Translations under genes and position numbers: made by a program | In this document: piece by piece, positions 43,762 to 52,495 of the stretch | Layout of the letters: each line of letters starts with the position of its first letter | Position numbering within the stretch: the stretch's first letter is position 1 | DNA from: Suilimivivens sp964614185 | GTDB taxonomy: Bacteria > Bacillota > Clostridia > Lachnospirales > Lachnospiraceae | Direction: 5' to 3' | Length of the DNA: 64,000 nt | Assembly: GCA_964614185.1 (NCBI GenBank) | Contig: CAZTKJ010000001.1 | Location: 1 to 64,000 of the forward strand | Notes under the pieces: generated by a model | Told to the model about the DNA's origin: nothing | The model's database searches: none | Seen by the model: only the letters and a program-made list of their open reading frames with translations

Positions 43762-44442
43762 TTAAATAGTTGGATTAGGATCCTTCATGGCATACAATGC
43801 TTTTGCAATTTCATAATCATAAACATCATCAATATCTGCTGCTTCTCTCTTATTTACTAGAAGACGATATGCCTTCGGTCCATAATTATAATGCCATTCC
43901 TTAACTTTATCCTTAGGCGCAAGATCAATACCATTGGTAAAATGATACAATAACGGAAGTTGTTCTGAATTTTTATGCTCCAGCCCCATCTTAAAGTTTA
44001 AAGGCCCCTTTTCATCCATAAGATATGTCTGATAGGGCGCACATGTAATCAGAGAGTCATATCCTTCTTCCAGTTTTTCAAAATATGTTTTAATTGCTTT
44101 TCTGTATAAGTAAGGTTCTACCAAAGGAGATGTAGCACATGCCCACATTAAATGATCGCCTTCGATAATGTCACAAACATACTCAAGAAACATACCAAAA
44201 GGCACTGACTCATTAGCATATTGAATGGGACGCTTAATAGCTTTGATTCCTGCCTCTTCTGCAATCTTAAGCATTTCATCTGAATCAGAAGAACAGATGA
44301 TCTCATGGATACCCTCTACTTGTTTTAACTGTTCAATTTTATGCTGTAAAAGATTGGATTCTCCGAAAGGCAGAATATTTTTGTTAGGTAAACGCGTACT
44401 GTTTCCTTTTACCGGTATCACTGCTGAAATTTTATTGCTCAT
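43762..44442 (-). CDS. CMP-sugar (acylneuraminate-type) cytidylyltransferase
   Basis: 226 aa, the length of NeuA/KdsB-like enzymes. The N-terminal CTP-binding motif IPVKGNSTRLPNKNILPFG, then SSDSDEMLKIAEE, RPIQYANE, and the C-terminal IDDVYDYEIAK acidic motif are all present. It should form a CMP-activated acidic sugar such as a nonulosonic or 3-deoxy-ulosonic acid. There is no NeuB, NeuC or KdsA in the window, so its substrate probably comes from the aldolase/KdsC-like pair 9-10 kb downstream. GGAGG lies inside the upstream gene's last codons, giving a one-base gap and coupled translation with 44444-45820. Confidence 0.92.
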   Translation of the reverse strand: MSNKISAVIPVKGNSTRLPNKNILPFGESNLLQHKIEQLKQVEGIHEIICSSDSDEMLKIAEEAGIKAIKRPIQYANESVPFGMFLEYVCDIIEGDHLMWACATSPLVEPYLYRKAIKTYFEKLEEGYDSLITCAPYQTYLMDEKGPLNFKMGLEHKNSEQLPLLYHFTNGIDLAPKDKVKEWHYNYGPKAYRLLVNKREAADIDDVYDYEIAKALYAMKDPNPTI

Positions 44443-44443
44443 A

Positions 44444-45820
44444 TCAATTTCCTCCTGTTTTTACGCTGTGAAGCGCTCTGTCAATTTTTTTGATTATATG
44501 ATCTATTTCTTCTTTACTGGTAGTTTCATGGGCGTGCTCATCTTCTATAAGATAAGCTTTCTCTCGTAATTTTCTTTGATTTTCCAAAAAACCCCATTTT
44601 ATTTTTTCATTGTTAAGCATTTCGAGATAGATTTTATATATTCCATCTATTCCTGAAACAGCTTTTATAATTCGTGTTCCAATCCCATAATTCTTATAAG
44701 ACTGCAGCTGTTTCTTTGAAAGGTTATAGAAATCATTTCTTAAGACCTCCTCCGCCATATCTGCAAATTTCACATAATTAGGTGTATTCCAGTCTATAAG
44801 ATAAATTTCTTCGATACTGGCTTCCGGTGTAGGAAATTTCTCTGCTTCTGCTGCAATTGAATGCTGAAATCCCTCAAAAGTTGTAATTTTATCAGAATCA
44901 GAAATAAGCTTTAATTCAAATCCTTCTGTAACGGGAAGTGGGAAAAGCAGCTGACACATTTTCTTAGCAAAAAATGCTTCTACGATTACAGAACTGTTTC
45001 CTGTATATACTTTATCGCAGGTCACTATCCACTGTTTCACCGATTCACCACTGATGATACGGAAGTTATCATATTTTTCTTCCATTTGTCCGGCCATCTT
45101 ACTTGGATGGCCCGGATGTGGTCGGAAAATAAAATAGATATCAGGATTTTCTTTACATATTTTTTCTATCCATTCTAGCACGATATGTTGGGAATCACAC
45201 ATAAATTTATAATAATCTGTCCAATTCTCGCCAAAACGCATACACATATCGGCAATATAAGCCTGATCCAAATCATCTCCATAATATGGTGATGCAAACA
45301 GAACTGTCTTTTTCTCTGTAGGTATCTGATACTTGCGAAACAGTTCTTCTTTGGATAAGTAATATCTGCATAAAGGTTCTCTTAAAAAATCCATCCCCAT
45401 ATGTCCTACCAGCTTTATCTTTCGAGGATCCATATGAGCTGCTTCCTGCAGTCTTTTTACATTCTGCTTTCCCCATGATACCCTGACAACTTCTTTGCCT
45501 ATTTCTACATAATTTTTAAAGGCGCCTTCTCTTTGCTCGTCTTTGGGGTATACAATATTCTCCCACTGGAGGTCAATAACTTTATCAAACGTAACATAAT
45601 CTTTTGTATGCCATCGCAAGGTATGATTATTGTAACATGCCATGGTACATAAAACCTTTGTATGATAAATCGGTTTAGGAGAGAGTGCATTTTTCGCATC
45701 TTCAATATATGCAATTTCTGTTCGATATCCCCGCCTGTCTAACTCATATTTTGCCAGACAAAGATTCTCTAATTCTCTTACTTTATGTTCATATACAAAT
45801 AAGAAATCTAATTCTGTCAT
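44444..45820 (-). CDS. Surface carbohydrate biosynthesis protein, GT-B-like transferase
   Basis: 458 aa, soluble. It opens with LFVYEHKVRELENLCLAKYELDRRGYRTEIAY and carries RPHPGHPS, CDKVYTGNSSVIVEAFFAKK, and VLFASPYYGDDLDQAY. This resembles proteins annotated 'surface carbohydrate biosynthesis protein' and, more remotely, capsule Kdo transferases and CDP-glycerol transferases, all GT-B folds. RPHPxxPS followed by a TGNSSVIVEA stretch is the nucleotide-side signature. The direct coupling to the cytidylyltransferase makes it the best candidate for the enzyme that uses the CMP-sugar; this is inference. Confidence 0.72.
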   Translation of the reverse strand: MTELDFLFVYEHKVRELENLCLAKYELDRRGYRTEIAYIEDAKNALSPKPIYHTKVLCTMACYNNHTLRWHTKDYVTFDKVIDLQWENIVYPKDEQREGAFKNYVEIGKEVVRVSWGKQNVKRLQEAAHMDPRKIKLVGHMGMDFLREPLCRYYLSKEELFRKYQIPTEKKTVLFASPYYGDDLDQAYIADMCMRFGENWTDYYKFMCDSQHIVLEWIEKICKENPDIYFIFRPHPGHPSKMAGQMEEKYDNFRIISGESVKQWIVTCDKVYTGNSSVIVEAFFAKKMCQLLFPLPVTEGFELKLISDSDKITTFEGFQHSIAAEAEKFPTPEASIEEIYLIDWNTPNYVKFADMAEEVLRNDFYNLSKKQLQSYKNYGIGTRIIKAVSGIDGIYKIYLEMLNNEKIKWGFLENQRKLREKAYLIEDEHAHETTSKEEIDHIIKKIDRALHSVKTGGN

Positions 45821-45826
45821 AATTAT

Positions 45827-47071
45827 CTATAATTTCCTCAGTTCATTTATAAAATCCGCTGTATTTTTAAGGGCATCGTATTTGCATTCCCAAAGCTGCC
45901 TTGAACATTTTCTCATTTCACAGATTTCTTCTATTGTGCTGCTATTCAATCGGTATATGGCATCCATTACTTCTTCAGGAAAAGGATTTTCTGACAGCAG
46001 AACACCATTGCCTTGTATCATATTAGGAATTTCCCCTACAGCTGTAGCAATAATCGGAACTCCAAATGACATGGCTTCCTGAATAGACACAGGGCATCCT
46101 TCTGTAGAAGAGGTGGTAATAAAGCAGTCCACACATTCATTCTCATAGAACTGCATAATATCCTCAACGGGCACATATCCCTCAAATTTGTACGAAATAT
46201 TTCTTTTCCCCGATAACAGTTCACATGCCTGCTGCTGAATTTGAACAAATGCATCACCTATGCCAAAATGTGTCCATTTGATATTGATATCATCTATCAT
46301 AGCCAACGCTTTTATGATTAAATCGATTCTTTTAAGAGGAATAACATTGGCGCAGCTTACTATATGCATATAGTCTCTTATTTTGTCTGTTTTGAATTTA
46401 CCAACTGCATTCCTATTCACAGTTCCTATAGGCGCTACCAAATATTTTTTCCCTACGTCTATAGTTTTTCCCCAGTGTTTCAGATAATAATTCAGACCGG
46501 CATCTGCCACAAAAAATATTCTATCTACTTGTTCATCCATATACTCTCTAAAAGGCTGTCGATCATATGGATTTCTTTCATTGTATAAATCATAACCATG
46601 TATACGTGAAATCACTTTCATTTGGGGATATTTTTTTCTATCCATTAAAAACGCCATACAATTCGTATGGAACCAATAAGAATATATAATTGCATCATCT
46701 TCAAGCAAGTGATTCTTCTTCGCAAACTTTCGCAATTGTTCTGCTGACTCATAATAAGCAATTGTATCATATAATCGTCCCAGTAATTGGTTTCTTGTTT
46801 TTAGAATTTTTCTTATTTCATCTCTGCCGCATTTAGAAATTATAATTTTAATAACTGCTTCCAGTTTCTCTTTAATACCGAATTTTCTAATACAATGATA
46901 TAAAGTAATCTGTTCATTTACCGGCATTCGGCACTCTGTTGAAGCAGAAACAGAAACAATATTTACATCATAGTATTTAGGCAAAACTTCCAATTCCGTC
47001 TTTATAAAGGAATACTCCCCGGAATTGTAAGGATATTCGTTCAGCAAAATTATTAATTTCTTACGCAACAT
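45827..47071 (-). CDS. GT4 glycosyltransferase
   Basis: 414 aa, GT-B fold. The C-terminal half shows IVSCANVIPLKRIDLIIKAL, HFGIGD, YEGYVP-type FEGYVPVEDI, and TTSSTEGCPVSIQEAMSFGVPIIATAVGEIPNMI (EX7E region). The N-terminal half has IISRIHGYDLYNERNPYDRQPFREYM, a pattern frequent in capsule GT4 enzymes. Cytosolic transfer to the lipid-linked intermediate; donor unknown. It ends six bases before the surface carbohydrate protein starts. Confidence 0.9.
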   Translation of the reverse strand: MLRKKLIILLNEYPYNSGEYSFIKTELEVLPKYYDVNIVSVSASTECRMPVNEQITLYHCIRKFGIKEKLEAVIKIIISKCGRDEIRKILKTRNQLLGRLYDTIAYYESAEQLRKFAKKNHLLEDDAIIYSYWFHTNCMAFLMDRKKYPQMKVISRIHGYDLYNERNPYDRQPFREYMDEQVDRIFFVADAGLNYYLKHWGKTIDVGKKYLVAPIGTVNRNAVGKFKTDKIRDYMHIVSCANVIPLKRIDLIIKALAMIDDINIKWTHFGIGDAFVQIQQQACELLSGKRNISYKFEGYVPVEDIMQFYENECVDCFITTSSTEGCPVSIQEAMSFGVPIIATAVGEIPNMIQGNGVLLSENPFPEEVMDAIYRLNSSTIEEICEMRKCSRQLWECKYDALKNTADFINELRKL

Positions 47072-47110
47072 CCATTCCTGCTTTCTTAAACTTCAAATTC
47101 CTGTGGCATC

Positions 47111-48247
47111 TCATTCGCATGTATCATCCACTACGGATTTTAGTATATTACAAATATTTTCTACTTCCTCTGTGTGCAAGTATGCATGCATTGGCAAAGA
47201 TAAACAGGTATCGCAGATCCGATCTGTTACCGAATACATTATATCCTTAATAAACACACTCTCAAAAGCCTGTTGCATATGCATTGGCTTCTTATAATAT
47301 ATAGCAGAAGGGATTCCTGATTCTTTTAGCTTCGCCATTACATTTTCTCTTTGAGCTCTATCCTTCAGCTGAATTGTATATTGAGCCCATGCAGACCTCA
47401 TTTCTTCTTTTACTATTGGTACTTTTACAATATCTTTTAACTGCCTTGTATATTGTCTGGCTATTTTATCACAACATTCTAATTCTTTATCAAGAAATTT
47501 CAATTTTTCCAAAAGAATTGCCGCTTGTATAGTATCTAAACGCGAATTCATCCCGATTCTTACATTATCATATTTATCCTCTCCTTTTCCGTGTACTCGA
47601 TAAGAACGCAGTAATTCTGCCCACTCATCATTATTCGTAAAAACTGCTCCTCCATCGCCATAGCATCCCAATGGTTTTGCAGGAAAAAAAGAGGTCGTTG
47701 CAATATCTCCAAAGCTGCATGCTCTCTGTTCACCAATTTTTCCACCAAATCCCTGTGCAGCATCTTCCAAAATGAAAAGATCATATTTATCCGCAATCAG
47801 CTTGATTCGCCTAAAATCAGCCGGCTGTCCAAATAAATCTACTGCTACCACTACCCGTGGTTTTAAATCTGTTTTTTGTAAAATATATTGAATTACCTGT
47901 TCAAGACTTTCTGGACTGATATTGTAGGTATCTTTCTCTACATCTACAAACACAGGTGTTGCTCCTACTAATGAAGCTACTTCTCCACTGGAAAAAAAGG
48001 TGAGATCCGGTACGAAGACGGCATCATTCTTTCCAACATTCCATGTCATAAGGGCAAGCTGCAAGGCATCTGTTCCATTAGCACAGGTAATGCAATGCTT
48101 CACGTCCACATATTTCGCCAGCTCTATTTCCAATTGTTTAACTTTACTTCCACTGATAAAATCGGCATGAGTAAGAACTTCTTGTATTGCAGAATCCAGC
48201 TCTTCTTTATGTATTTGATATTGTTTTTTTAAGTCTCTGAATTCCAT
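47111..48247 (-). CDS. DegT/DnrJ/EryC1-family sugar aminotransferase, WbpE-like
   Basis: 378 aa, full-length fold-type I PLP enzyme. ANGTDALQLAL binds the cofactor phosphate, ILEDAAQGFGG contains the Asp under the pyridine ring, and Lys191 (SFFPAKPLGCYGDGGA) is the Schiff-base lysine; VHGKGEDKYDNVRIGMNSRLD follows. By gene order it should aminate the 3-keto group of UDP-2-acetamido-3-oxo-glucuronate (as WbpE does), feeding the acetyltransferase next to it. The dedicated neighbours WbpD-, WbpB- and WbpI-like make this specific assignment likely. Confidence 0.92.
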   Translation of the reverse strand: MEFRDLKKQYQIHKEELDSAIQEVLTHADFISGSKVKQLEIELAKYVDVKHCITCANGTDALQLALMTWNVGKNDAVFVPDLTFFSSGEVASLVGATPVFVDVEKDTYNISPESLEQVIQYILQKTDLKPRVVVAVDLFGQPADFRRIKLIADKYDLFILEDAAQGFGGKIGEQRACSFGDIATTSFFPAKPLGCYGDGGAVFTNNDEWAELLRSYRVHGKGEDKYDNVRIGMNSRLDTIQAAILLEKLKFLDKELECCDKIARQYTRQLKDIVKVPIVKEEMRSAWAQYTIQLKDRAQRENVMAKLKESGIPSAIYYKKPMHMQQAFESVFIKDIMYSVTDRICDTCLSLPMHAYLHTEEVENICNILKSVVDDTCE

Positions 48248-48256
48248 ACTGCTATT

Positions 48257-48775
48257 TCACTCCAGGTAACCTTCCAAATTATATGTGATTATATTTCCTC
48301 TCTCGTCAACTTTACCGCATATCTCTGCCGGTATTCCTTTTACTAAGCAATAATCCGGGACGTCTTTTGTTACTACAGAACCTGCAGCAACCATTGCACA
48401 TTTCCCTATTGTATGACCACACACTATAGTTGCATTTGCACCAATAGTTGCTCCCTCTTTTACTAAAGTAGTCAAATACCCTTCACGTCCCTTAGGATAT
48501 CTTGCTCTTGGATTCAAGTCATTTGTAAATACACAAGATGGACCTAAAAATACACCATCTTCTATCGTTACTCCTTCATATACTGAGACATTATTCTGTA
48601 TCTTAACCTCATTACCAACTTTAACATTGTTTGCAATATTTACATTCTGCCCCAAGGAACATGCTCTGCCAATAGTTGCACCTGATTGAATATGGCAGAA
48701 ATGCCATATTTTTGTATTATCGCCTATTTCAACATTTTCATCTATATAACTGCTTTCATGCACAAAATAACCCAT
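48257..48775 (-). CDS. Hexapeptide N-acetyltransferase, WbpD-like
   Basis: 172 aa of left-handed beta-helix repeats (VEIGDNTKIWHFCHIQSGATIGRACSLGQNVNIANNVKVG..., then LGPSCVFTNDLNPRARYPKG and GANATIVCGHTIGKCAMVAAGSVVTKDVP). The FTNDxxPR stretch is typical of sugar-nucleotide 3-N-acetyltransferases such as WbpD. It should acetylate UDP-2-acetamido-3-amino-glucuronate to the di-N-acetyl form. The ATG at 48775, with AAAGGAAGG upstream and one base after the WbpB-like stop, is the start. Confidence 0.9.
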   Translation of the reverse strand: MGYFVHESSYIDENVEIGDNTKIWHFCHIQSGATIGRACSLGQNVNIANNVKVGNEVKIQNNVSVYEGVTIEDGVFLGPSCVFTNDLNPRARYPKGREGYLTTLVKEGATIGANATIVCGHTIGKCAMVAAGSVVTKDVPDYCLVKGIPAEICGKVDERGNIITYNLEGYLE

Positions 48776-48776
48776 C

Positions 48777-49847
48777 TTAAAACCTTCCTTTAAAGTCAAT
48801 TGTTGCACATTGTTCTAATGGGAATTTTACAGAAACTCCTGTAGCGGCAGATTTGTATATTGCCAAAACTAATTCCAGTGCCCTTTTCCCTGCTTCAGCA
48901 TCTACATAAGGCTTTCGGTCATTTTGAATGGCGTCAATTACATCCGCATACAGAGGCGTATGTCCATATCCATATACGTTGGGAGGATTTTCATGAAACT
49001 GCTTTTTTACTTCCTCCGGATTATCCAACATATCAGAAAACCGCCATTCTTCAATAACATTAACAGACGTTCCTCCTGCTTTGACTGTTCCTTTTTCTCC
49101 AAACAAATATAATGTTTCTTCCAAATTTCTGGGATATATATTAGTTGTGCCTTCTATAATACCATAAGCACCGCTTTTAAATCTTATTAATGCAATTCCC
49201 AAATCTTCTGCTTCAATATACTTATGGTTCAAACGATCTGTCATGCCGACCACTTCTTCTATCTCATCACCCAACATCCAACGAAGCAGATCAATATTAT
49301 GAATACACTGGTTCATCAGAGCGCCTCCATCCTGCTCCCATGTCCCTCTCCATGTGGCTCTGTCATAATATTCATGATCCCTGCACCATCTGACATGAGC
49401 AGTTCCATAAAACATTCTGCCAAACCGGTTTTTTTCCACTGCTTCTCTAATCTTTTGAATAGACTTATTGAATCTGTTCTGGTGGTTAGCACATACTTTT
49501 AAATGTAAACGATTAGCTTTTTCAATGATTTTATCAGCATCTTCTATGGATAATGCAATCGGCTTCTCTATAATTAAATTACAACCATAATCCATGCATT
49601 TAAGTGCAATTTCTGCATGCTTTCCACTTTCAGTAGCTATAGCGACTAATTCCGGTCTCTCATTCTGAAGCATTTCCTCATAATCGGTATATTCTTTAAC
49701 AGTATCATCCAAATCAAATTTAAGTTTTTTATCCCTCATATTTGCAATCTGCAAATCACAAATAGCTTTGATTTCTAGATTATTTGCTTTTGCTGCCGCA
49801 AAATGATTAGGAGATATCCTACCGCATCCTATTAATGCATACTTCAT
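48777..49847 (-). CDS. Gfo/Idh/MocA-type sugar-nucleotide oxidoreductase, WbpB-like
   Basis: About 356 aa. N-terminal Rossmann domain (KYALIGCGRISPNHFAAAKANNLE), the conserved catalytic-region motif EKPIALS, then the C-terminal alpha/beta domain with GALMNQCIHNIDLLRWMLG, the usual H...D pair. WbpB oxidises the 3-hydroxyl of UDP-N-acetyl-glucuronate with NAD, the step before WbpE. The required UDP-GlcNAc 6-dehydrogenase (WbpA) is not in the window. ATG 49847 with AAAGGGA upstream is preferred over 49865. Confidence 0.9.
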   Translation of the reverse strand: MKYALIGCGRISPNHFAAAKANNLEIKAICDLQIANMRDKKLKFDLDDTVKEYTDYEEMLQNERPELVAIATESGKHAEIALKCMDYGCNLIIEKPIALSIEDADKIIEKANRLHLKVCANHQNRFNKSIQKIREAVEKNRFGRMFYGTAHVRWCRDHEYYDRATWRGTWEQDGGALMNQCIHNIDLLRWMLGDEIEEVVGMTDRLNHKYIEAEDLGIALIRFKSGAYGIIEGTTNIYPRNLEETLYLFGEKGTVKAGGTSVNVIEEWRFSDMLDNPEEVKKQFHENPPNVYGYGHTPLYADVIDAIQNDRKPYVDAEAGKRALELVLAIYKSAATGVSVKFPLEQCATIDFKGRF

Positions 49848-49868
49848 AATATATTTCCCTTTCATAAA

Positions 49869-50936
49869 CTAAACTAATAAGTATTTTTCCAGTAGGTCTG
49901 ATATCTTTGCTGCAGCATGTCCATCACCGTAATATTTAGGGCAATCTTCTTTATCTACTCTTACGGCCGCTTCTGCAAATGTAAGTGCTTCTCTTACACT
50001 TGATTCACTTTCTGGATTCACTTTTAATATCCACCCCGTCTTCATTAAGTCTTCCCAAACATCTAAATCTACCATAAATAAGCATTTTGCACCAGCAAAA
50101 GAAGATTCCTTGGAAACACCTCCTGAATCTGTAACTATCAACCTTGCCCTTTGCATTAATGAGACCATCTCCATATATCCTACCGGTTCCACAATTTCTA
50201 AATGTTCAATCGCTTTAATTTCTTCCCAGAGTCCAAAACTCTTCAAGCATTTTTGCGTTCTCGGATGCATAGGACAAATAATCTTTCCACCCAATTTTTT
50301 AATGAAGCGAATAATACTTTCCATTCTTTCTTTGCGTTCTGTATTCTCCTGCCTGTGCCATGTCATTAAAATAATTGCTTCTTCTGTCTGCTTTTCTGCC
50401 TTGGATTCTAAACTCAAAAAGGTATCATACATAATATCTCCGGTCCAAAACGCTTTTTCTTCCATTCCTTCTTTCTTTGCGCATTCCATAGATGCCTTAT
50501 CTGAACAAAATAATATATCTGACAAATGATCCGTTACAATTCTATTACACTCCTCAGGATTCTCTCTATGATGAGTCCGTATTCCTCCTTCTACATGTGC
50601 AATCGTCATATGGAGCTTAGATGCAACTAGCGCTCCCGCCAGAGTAGTATTCGTATCACCATAAAGAATAACCAATTCAGGTTTTATTTTCATTAACTCT
50701 TTTTCTAATCCCATCATGGCTCTGGCTGTTATCTCTGCATGGCTCCCGCTTCCAACCATTAAATTCACACATGGTTCCGGTATGCCTAATTCCTCAAAAA
50801 ATATCTGGGACATATTAGCATCATAATGTTGTCCACTATGAATAATGCATTGTTCATAATTTCTATTTTGTAATTCATGATATAATGGCGCCAATTTAAT
50901 AAATTGTGGCCTGTTTCCAACAATATGCGCTATCAT
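49869..50936 (-). CDS. UDP-N-acetylglucosamine 2-epimerase family protein, WbpI-like
   Basis: 355 aa, GT-B-like epimerase of the WecB/WbpI family: VGNRPQFIKLAPL, HSGQHYDANMSQIFFEELGI, VYGDTNT-type LYGDTNTTLAGALVA, VEGGIRTHHRENPEECNRIVTDHLSD, MTWHRQENTE, and VTDSGGVSKESS. It inverts C2. After WbpB/E/D the expected product is UDP-ManNAc(3NAc)A; on unmodified substrate it would give UDP-ManNAc. The four genes lie in one block with gaps under 25 bases, which supports the first reading. Confidence 0.92.
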   Translation of the reverse strand: MIAHIVGNRPQFIKLAPLYHELQNRNYEQCIIHSGQHYDANMSQIFFEELGIPEPCVNLMVGSGSHAEITARAMMGLEKELMKIKPELVILYGDTNTTLAGALVASKLHMTIAHVEGGIRTHHRENPEECNRIVTDHLSDILFCSDKASMECAKKEGMEEKAFWTGDIMYDTFLSLESKAEKQTEEAIILMTWHRQENTERKERMESIIRFIKKLGGKIICPMHPRTQKCLKSFGLWEEIKAIEHLEIVEPVGYMEMVSLMQRARLIVTDSGGVSKESSFAGAKCLFMVDLDVWEDLMKTGWILKVNPESESSVREALTFAEAAVRVDKEDCPKYYGDGHAAAKISDLLEKYLLV

Positions 50937-50943
50937 TCTTCTC

Positions 50944-52050
50944 TCAACTTTCTATATATTCTATAATCGGATTCATAACCGATTCCATGCTCACATGCTG
51001 CATTGCAAAGTTTCTGATGGTATTCGCTACAGCAGCTTTATCTGTATGTTCTTTTTTAATATTTTCATAAAACTCAATTAACTCTGCTATATTGACATTC
51101 TGTGAATTATTAGGGAAATTTTTAACATATTTATAATCTTTATCCAATATATCTATCTCACATCCTGTTGTCAGCAGCATCCCTTTTGCCAGACACTCTC
51201 TTGTTTTCAATGCTCCCAGCTTCTCATAAATGCCTAGCTTATACATACCAAAAGAGGCTAATGCTATGTCACTTATATTATACATCTCATCCAGTTGCTT
51301 CCCTGACATTGTTGGATAAAATTTTATATGATCTTCTAATCGATACTTTTTTACTAACTGTTGATATCTTTCTTTTTCCGGTCCATCACCAATCAACAGC
51401 AATTCAACTTTGTATTTATGAGCTGTGTCCTGATAATATTCCCGCATTCCTTCAATAATACGCTCATAGCCATGGTGCCTTTGCATGTAAGCCACGCCAA
51501 TCAAAGTAACTTTTTTCTCCTTATATTCTCCCTTGACAATTTCTATATTCTCTACATTCACCCCATTCGTTGTACATATAGTAGGCACACCAAATATTTC
51601 CGTATCCGCTGAATATGTTACAAATTTATCAATATACTTTTTCAGTCTTGTCCTATAAATCAGTTCCTTAATTAAAAACGGCCATGCATTCCACTTTCCA
51701 AAATCATCTTTATCATAGGGATAAGTAAATATTTCTATAATGATCTTACACTGGGGATATTTTCTTTTTACTCTTTTCCAAAAATTTACATATGCTCTGT
51801 CTGCCACTGCACGACGCACATATATAAAATCCGGAGCATCCAGTTCTTTAAAGGCCTGTTCATAATTCCGGGGTATCGATGCCGTAGGAAATAATCCCAG
51901 CAGTCTCTGAAAAAAAGTCCTTGGCATTGTTTCAATTTCAAGCTCACTTATATTATAGTGCTTCTGGAATTCTTCCATCTGCATATCTATTTTTTTGCTG
52001 ACACCTATAGAAGTTCTTCCCTGAAAATGAATATAATATCCTTTTTTCAT
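50944..52050 (-). CDS. GT4-like glycosyltransferase
   Basis: About 368 aa, GT-B fold. N-terminal GYYIHFQGRTSIGVSKKIDMQMEEF and the middle DAPDFIYVRRAVADRAYVNF are as in capsule GT1/GT4 enzymes. The C-terminus has GVAYMQRHHGYERIIEGM, IGDGPEKERYQQLVKKY and SDIALASFGMYKLGIYEKLGALKTRECLAKGMLL. The motif differs from classic EX7E but aligns with it. Start ATG 52050, spaced 7 bases from GGTGA; a TTG at 52062 is less likely. A possible internal promoter lies just upstream. Confidence 0.85.
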   Translation of the reverse strand: MKKGYYIHFQGRTSIGVSKKIDMQMEEFQKHYNISELEIETMPRTFFQRLLGLFPTASIPRNYEQAFKELDAPDFIYVRRAVADRAYVNFWKRVKRKYPQCKIIIEIFTYPYDKDDFGKWNAWPFLIKELIYRTRLKKYIDKFVTYSADTEIFGVPTICTTNGVNVENIEIVKGEYKEKKVTLIGVAYMQRHHGYERIIEGMREYYQDTAHKYKVELLLIGDGPEKERYQQLVKKYRLEDHIKFYPTMSGKQLDEMYNISDIALASFGMYKLGIYEKLGALKTRECLAKGMLLTTGCEIDILDKDYKYVKNFPNNSQNVNIAELIEFYENIKKEHTDKAAVANTIRNFAMQHVSMESVMNPIIEYIES

Positions 52051-52092
52051 ATATTTCACCAATTACCATATTACCCCAAAATCATTTGTAAA

Positions 52093-52121
52093 AGTATATC
52101 ACACTCCTATTGTTAATGCAA
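52093..52121 (-). promoter_or_regulatory. Possible internal promoter before the WbpI-side block
   Basis: TATACT (52093-52098, 5 of 6) lies 17 bases after TTGCAT (52116-52121, 3 of 6) on the minus strand, in one of the few gaps over 90 bases of the cluster. It could give extra transcription of the GT4 and sugar-nucleotide genes. Confidence 0.35.
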
Positions 52122-52165
52122 ACTCACTCCTTTCATTTAGAACAACTATTCCAACAAATATATTT

Positions 52166-52495
52166 TTAATCCTCTTTATCTTTTTTATCCATGACAATAA
52201 AATCTATATGAAAGCATTTCCTTCCCACTTCCTTAACATAAGGAATACCTATTGAGATCAGAATTGCTATCACTACATATTTTGTAAAAAAGGGAAAACT
52301 ATTAAAGGCTTCTACATCTACTCCATCTACTTTCAAAATATATGTAATAATCCCCATTGTAATAAGGTTATTAAACAAAACAGCCTGTCCATATTCTAAT
52401 AGCACGGCTAATAATTTTTCTTCATTTTTATCTCTTCTTTTGTGACAAATTGCAATCGTAATTAATGCCGGAAAAAACAGTCCTATTATCTGCAT
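52166..52495 (-). CDS. Small membrane protein of the 'LFNN' kind, function unknown
   Basis: 109 aa, three membrane helices (IIGLFFPALITIAIC; GQAVLFNNLITMGIITYIL; FTKYVVIAILISIGIPYV). The order, spacing and the L-F-N-N motif match the 126-aa protein at 36144-36524, so the two are divergent paralogues. The N-terminal part of each has F-P-A/G-I/L followed by a basic stretch. Its start overlaps the end of the GDPD gene by 10 bases. No known family is recognised. Confidence 0.75.
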   Translation of the reverse strand: MQIIGLFFPALITIAICHKRRDKNEEKLLAVLLEYGQAVLFNNLITMGIITYILKVDGVDVEAFNSFPFFTKYVVIAILISIGIPYVKEVGRKCFHIDFIVMDKKDKED

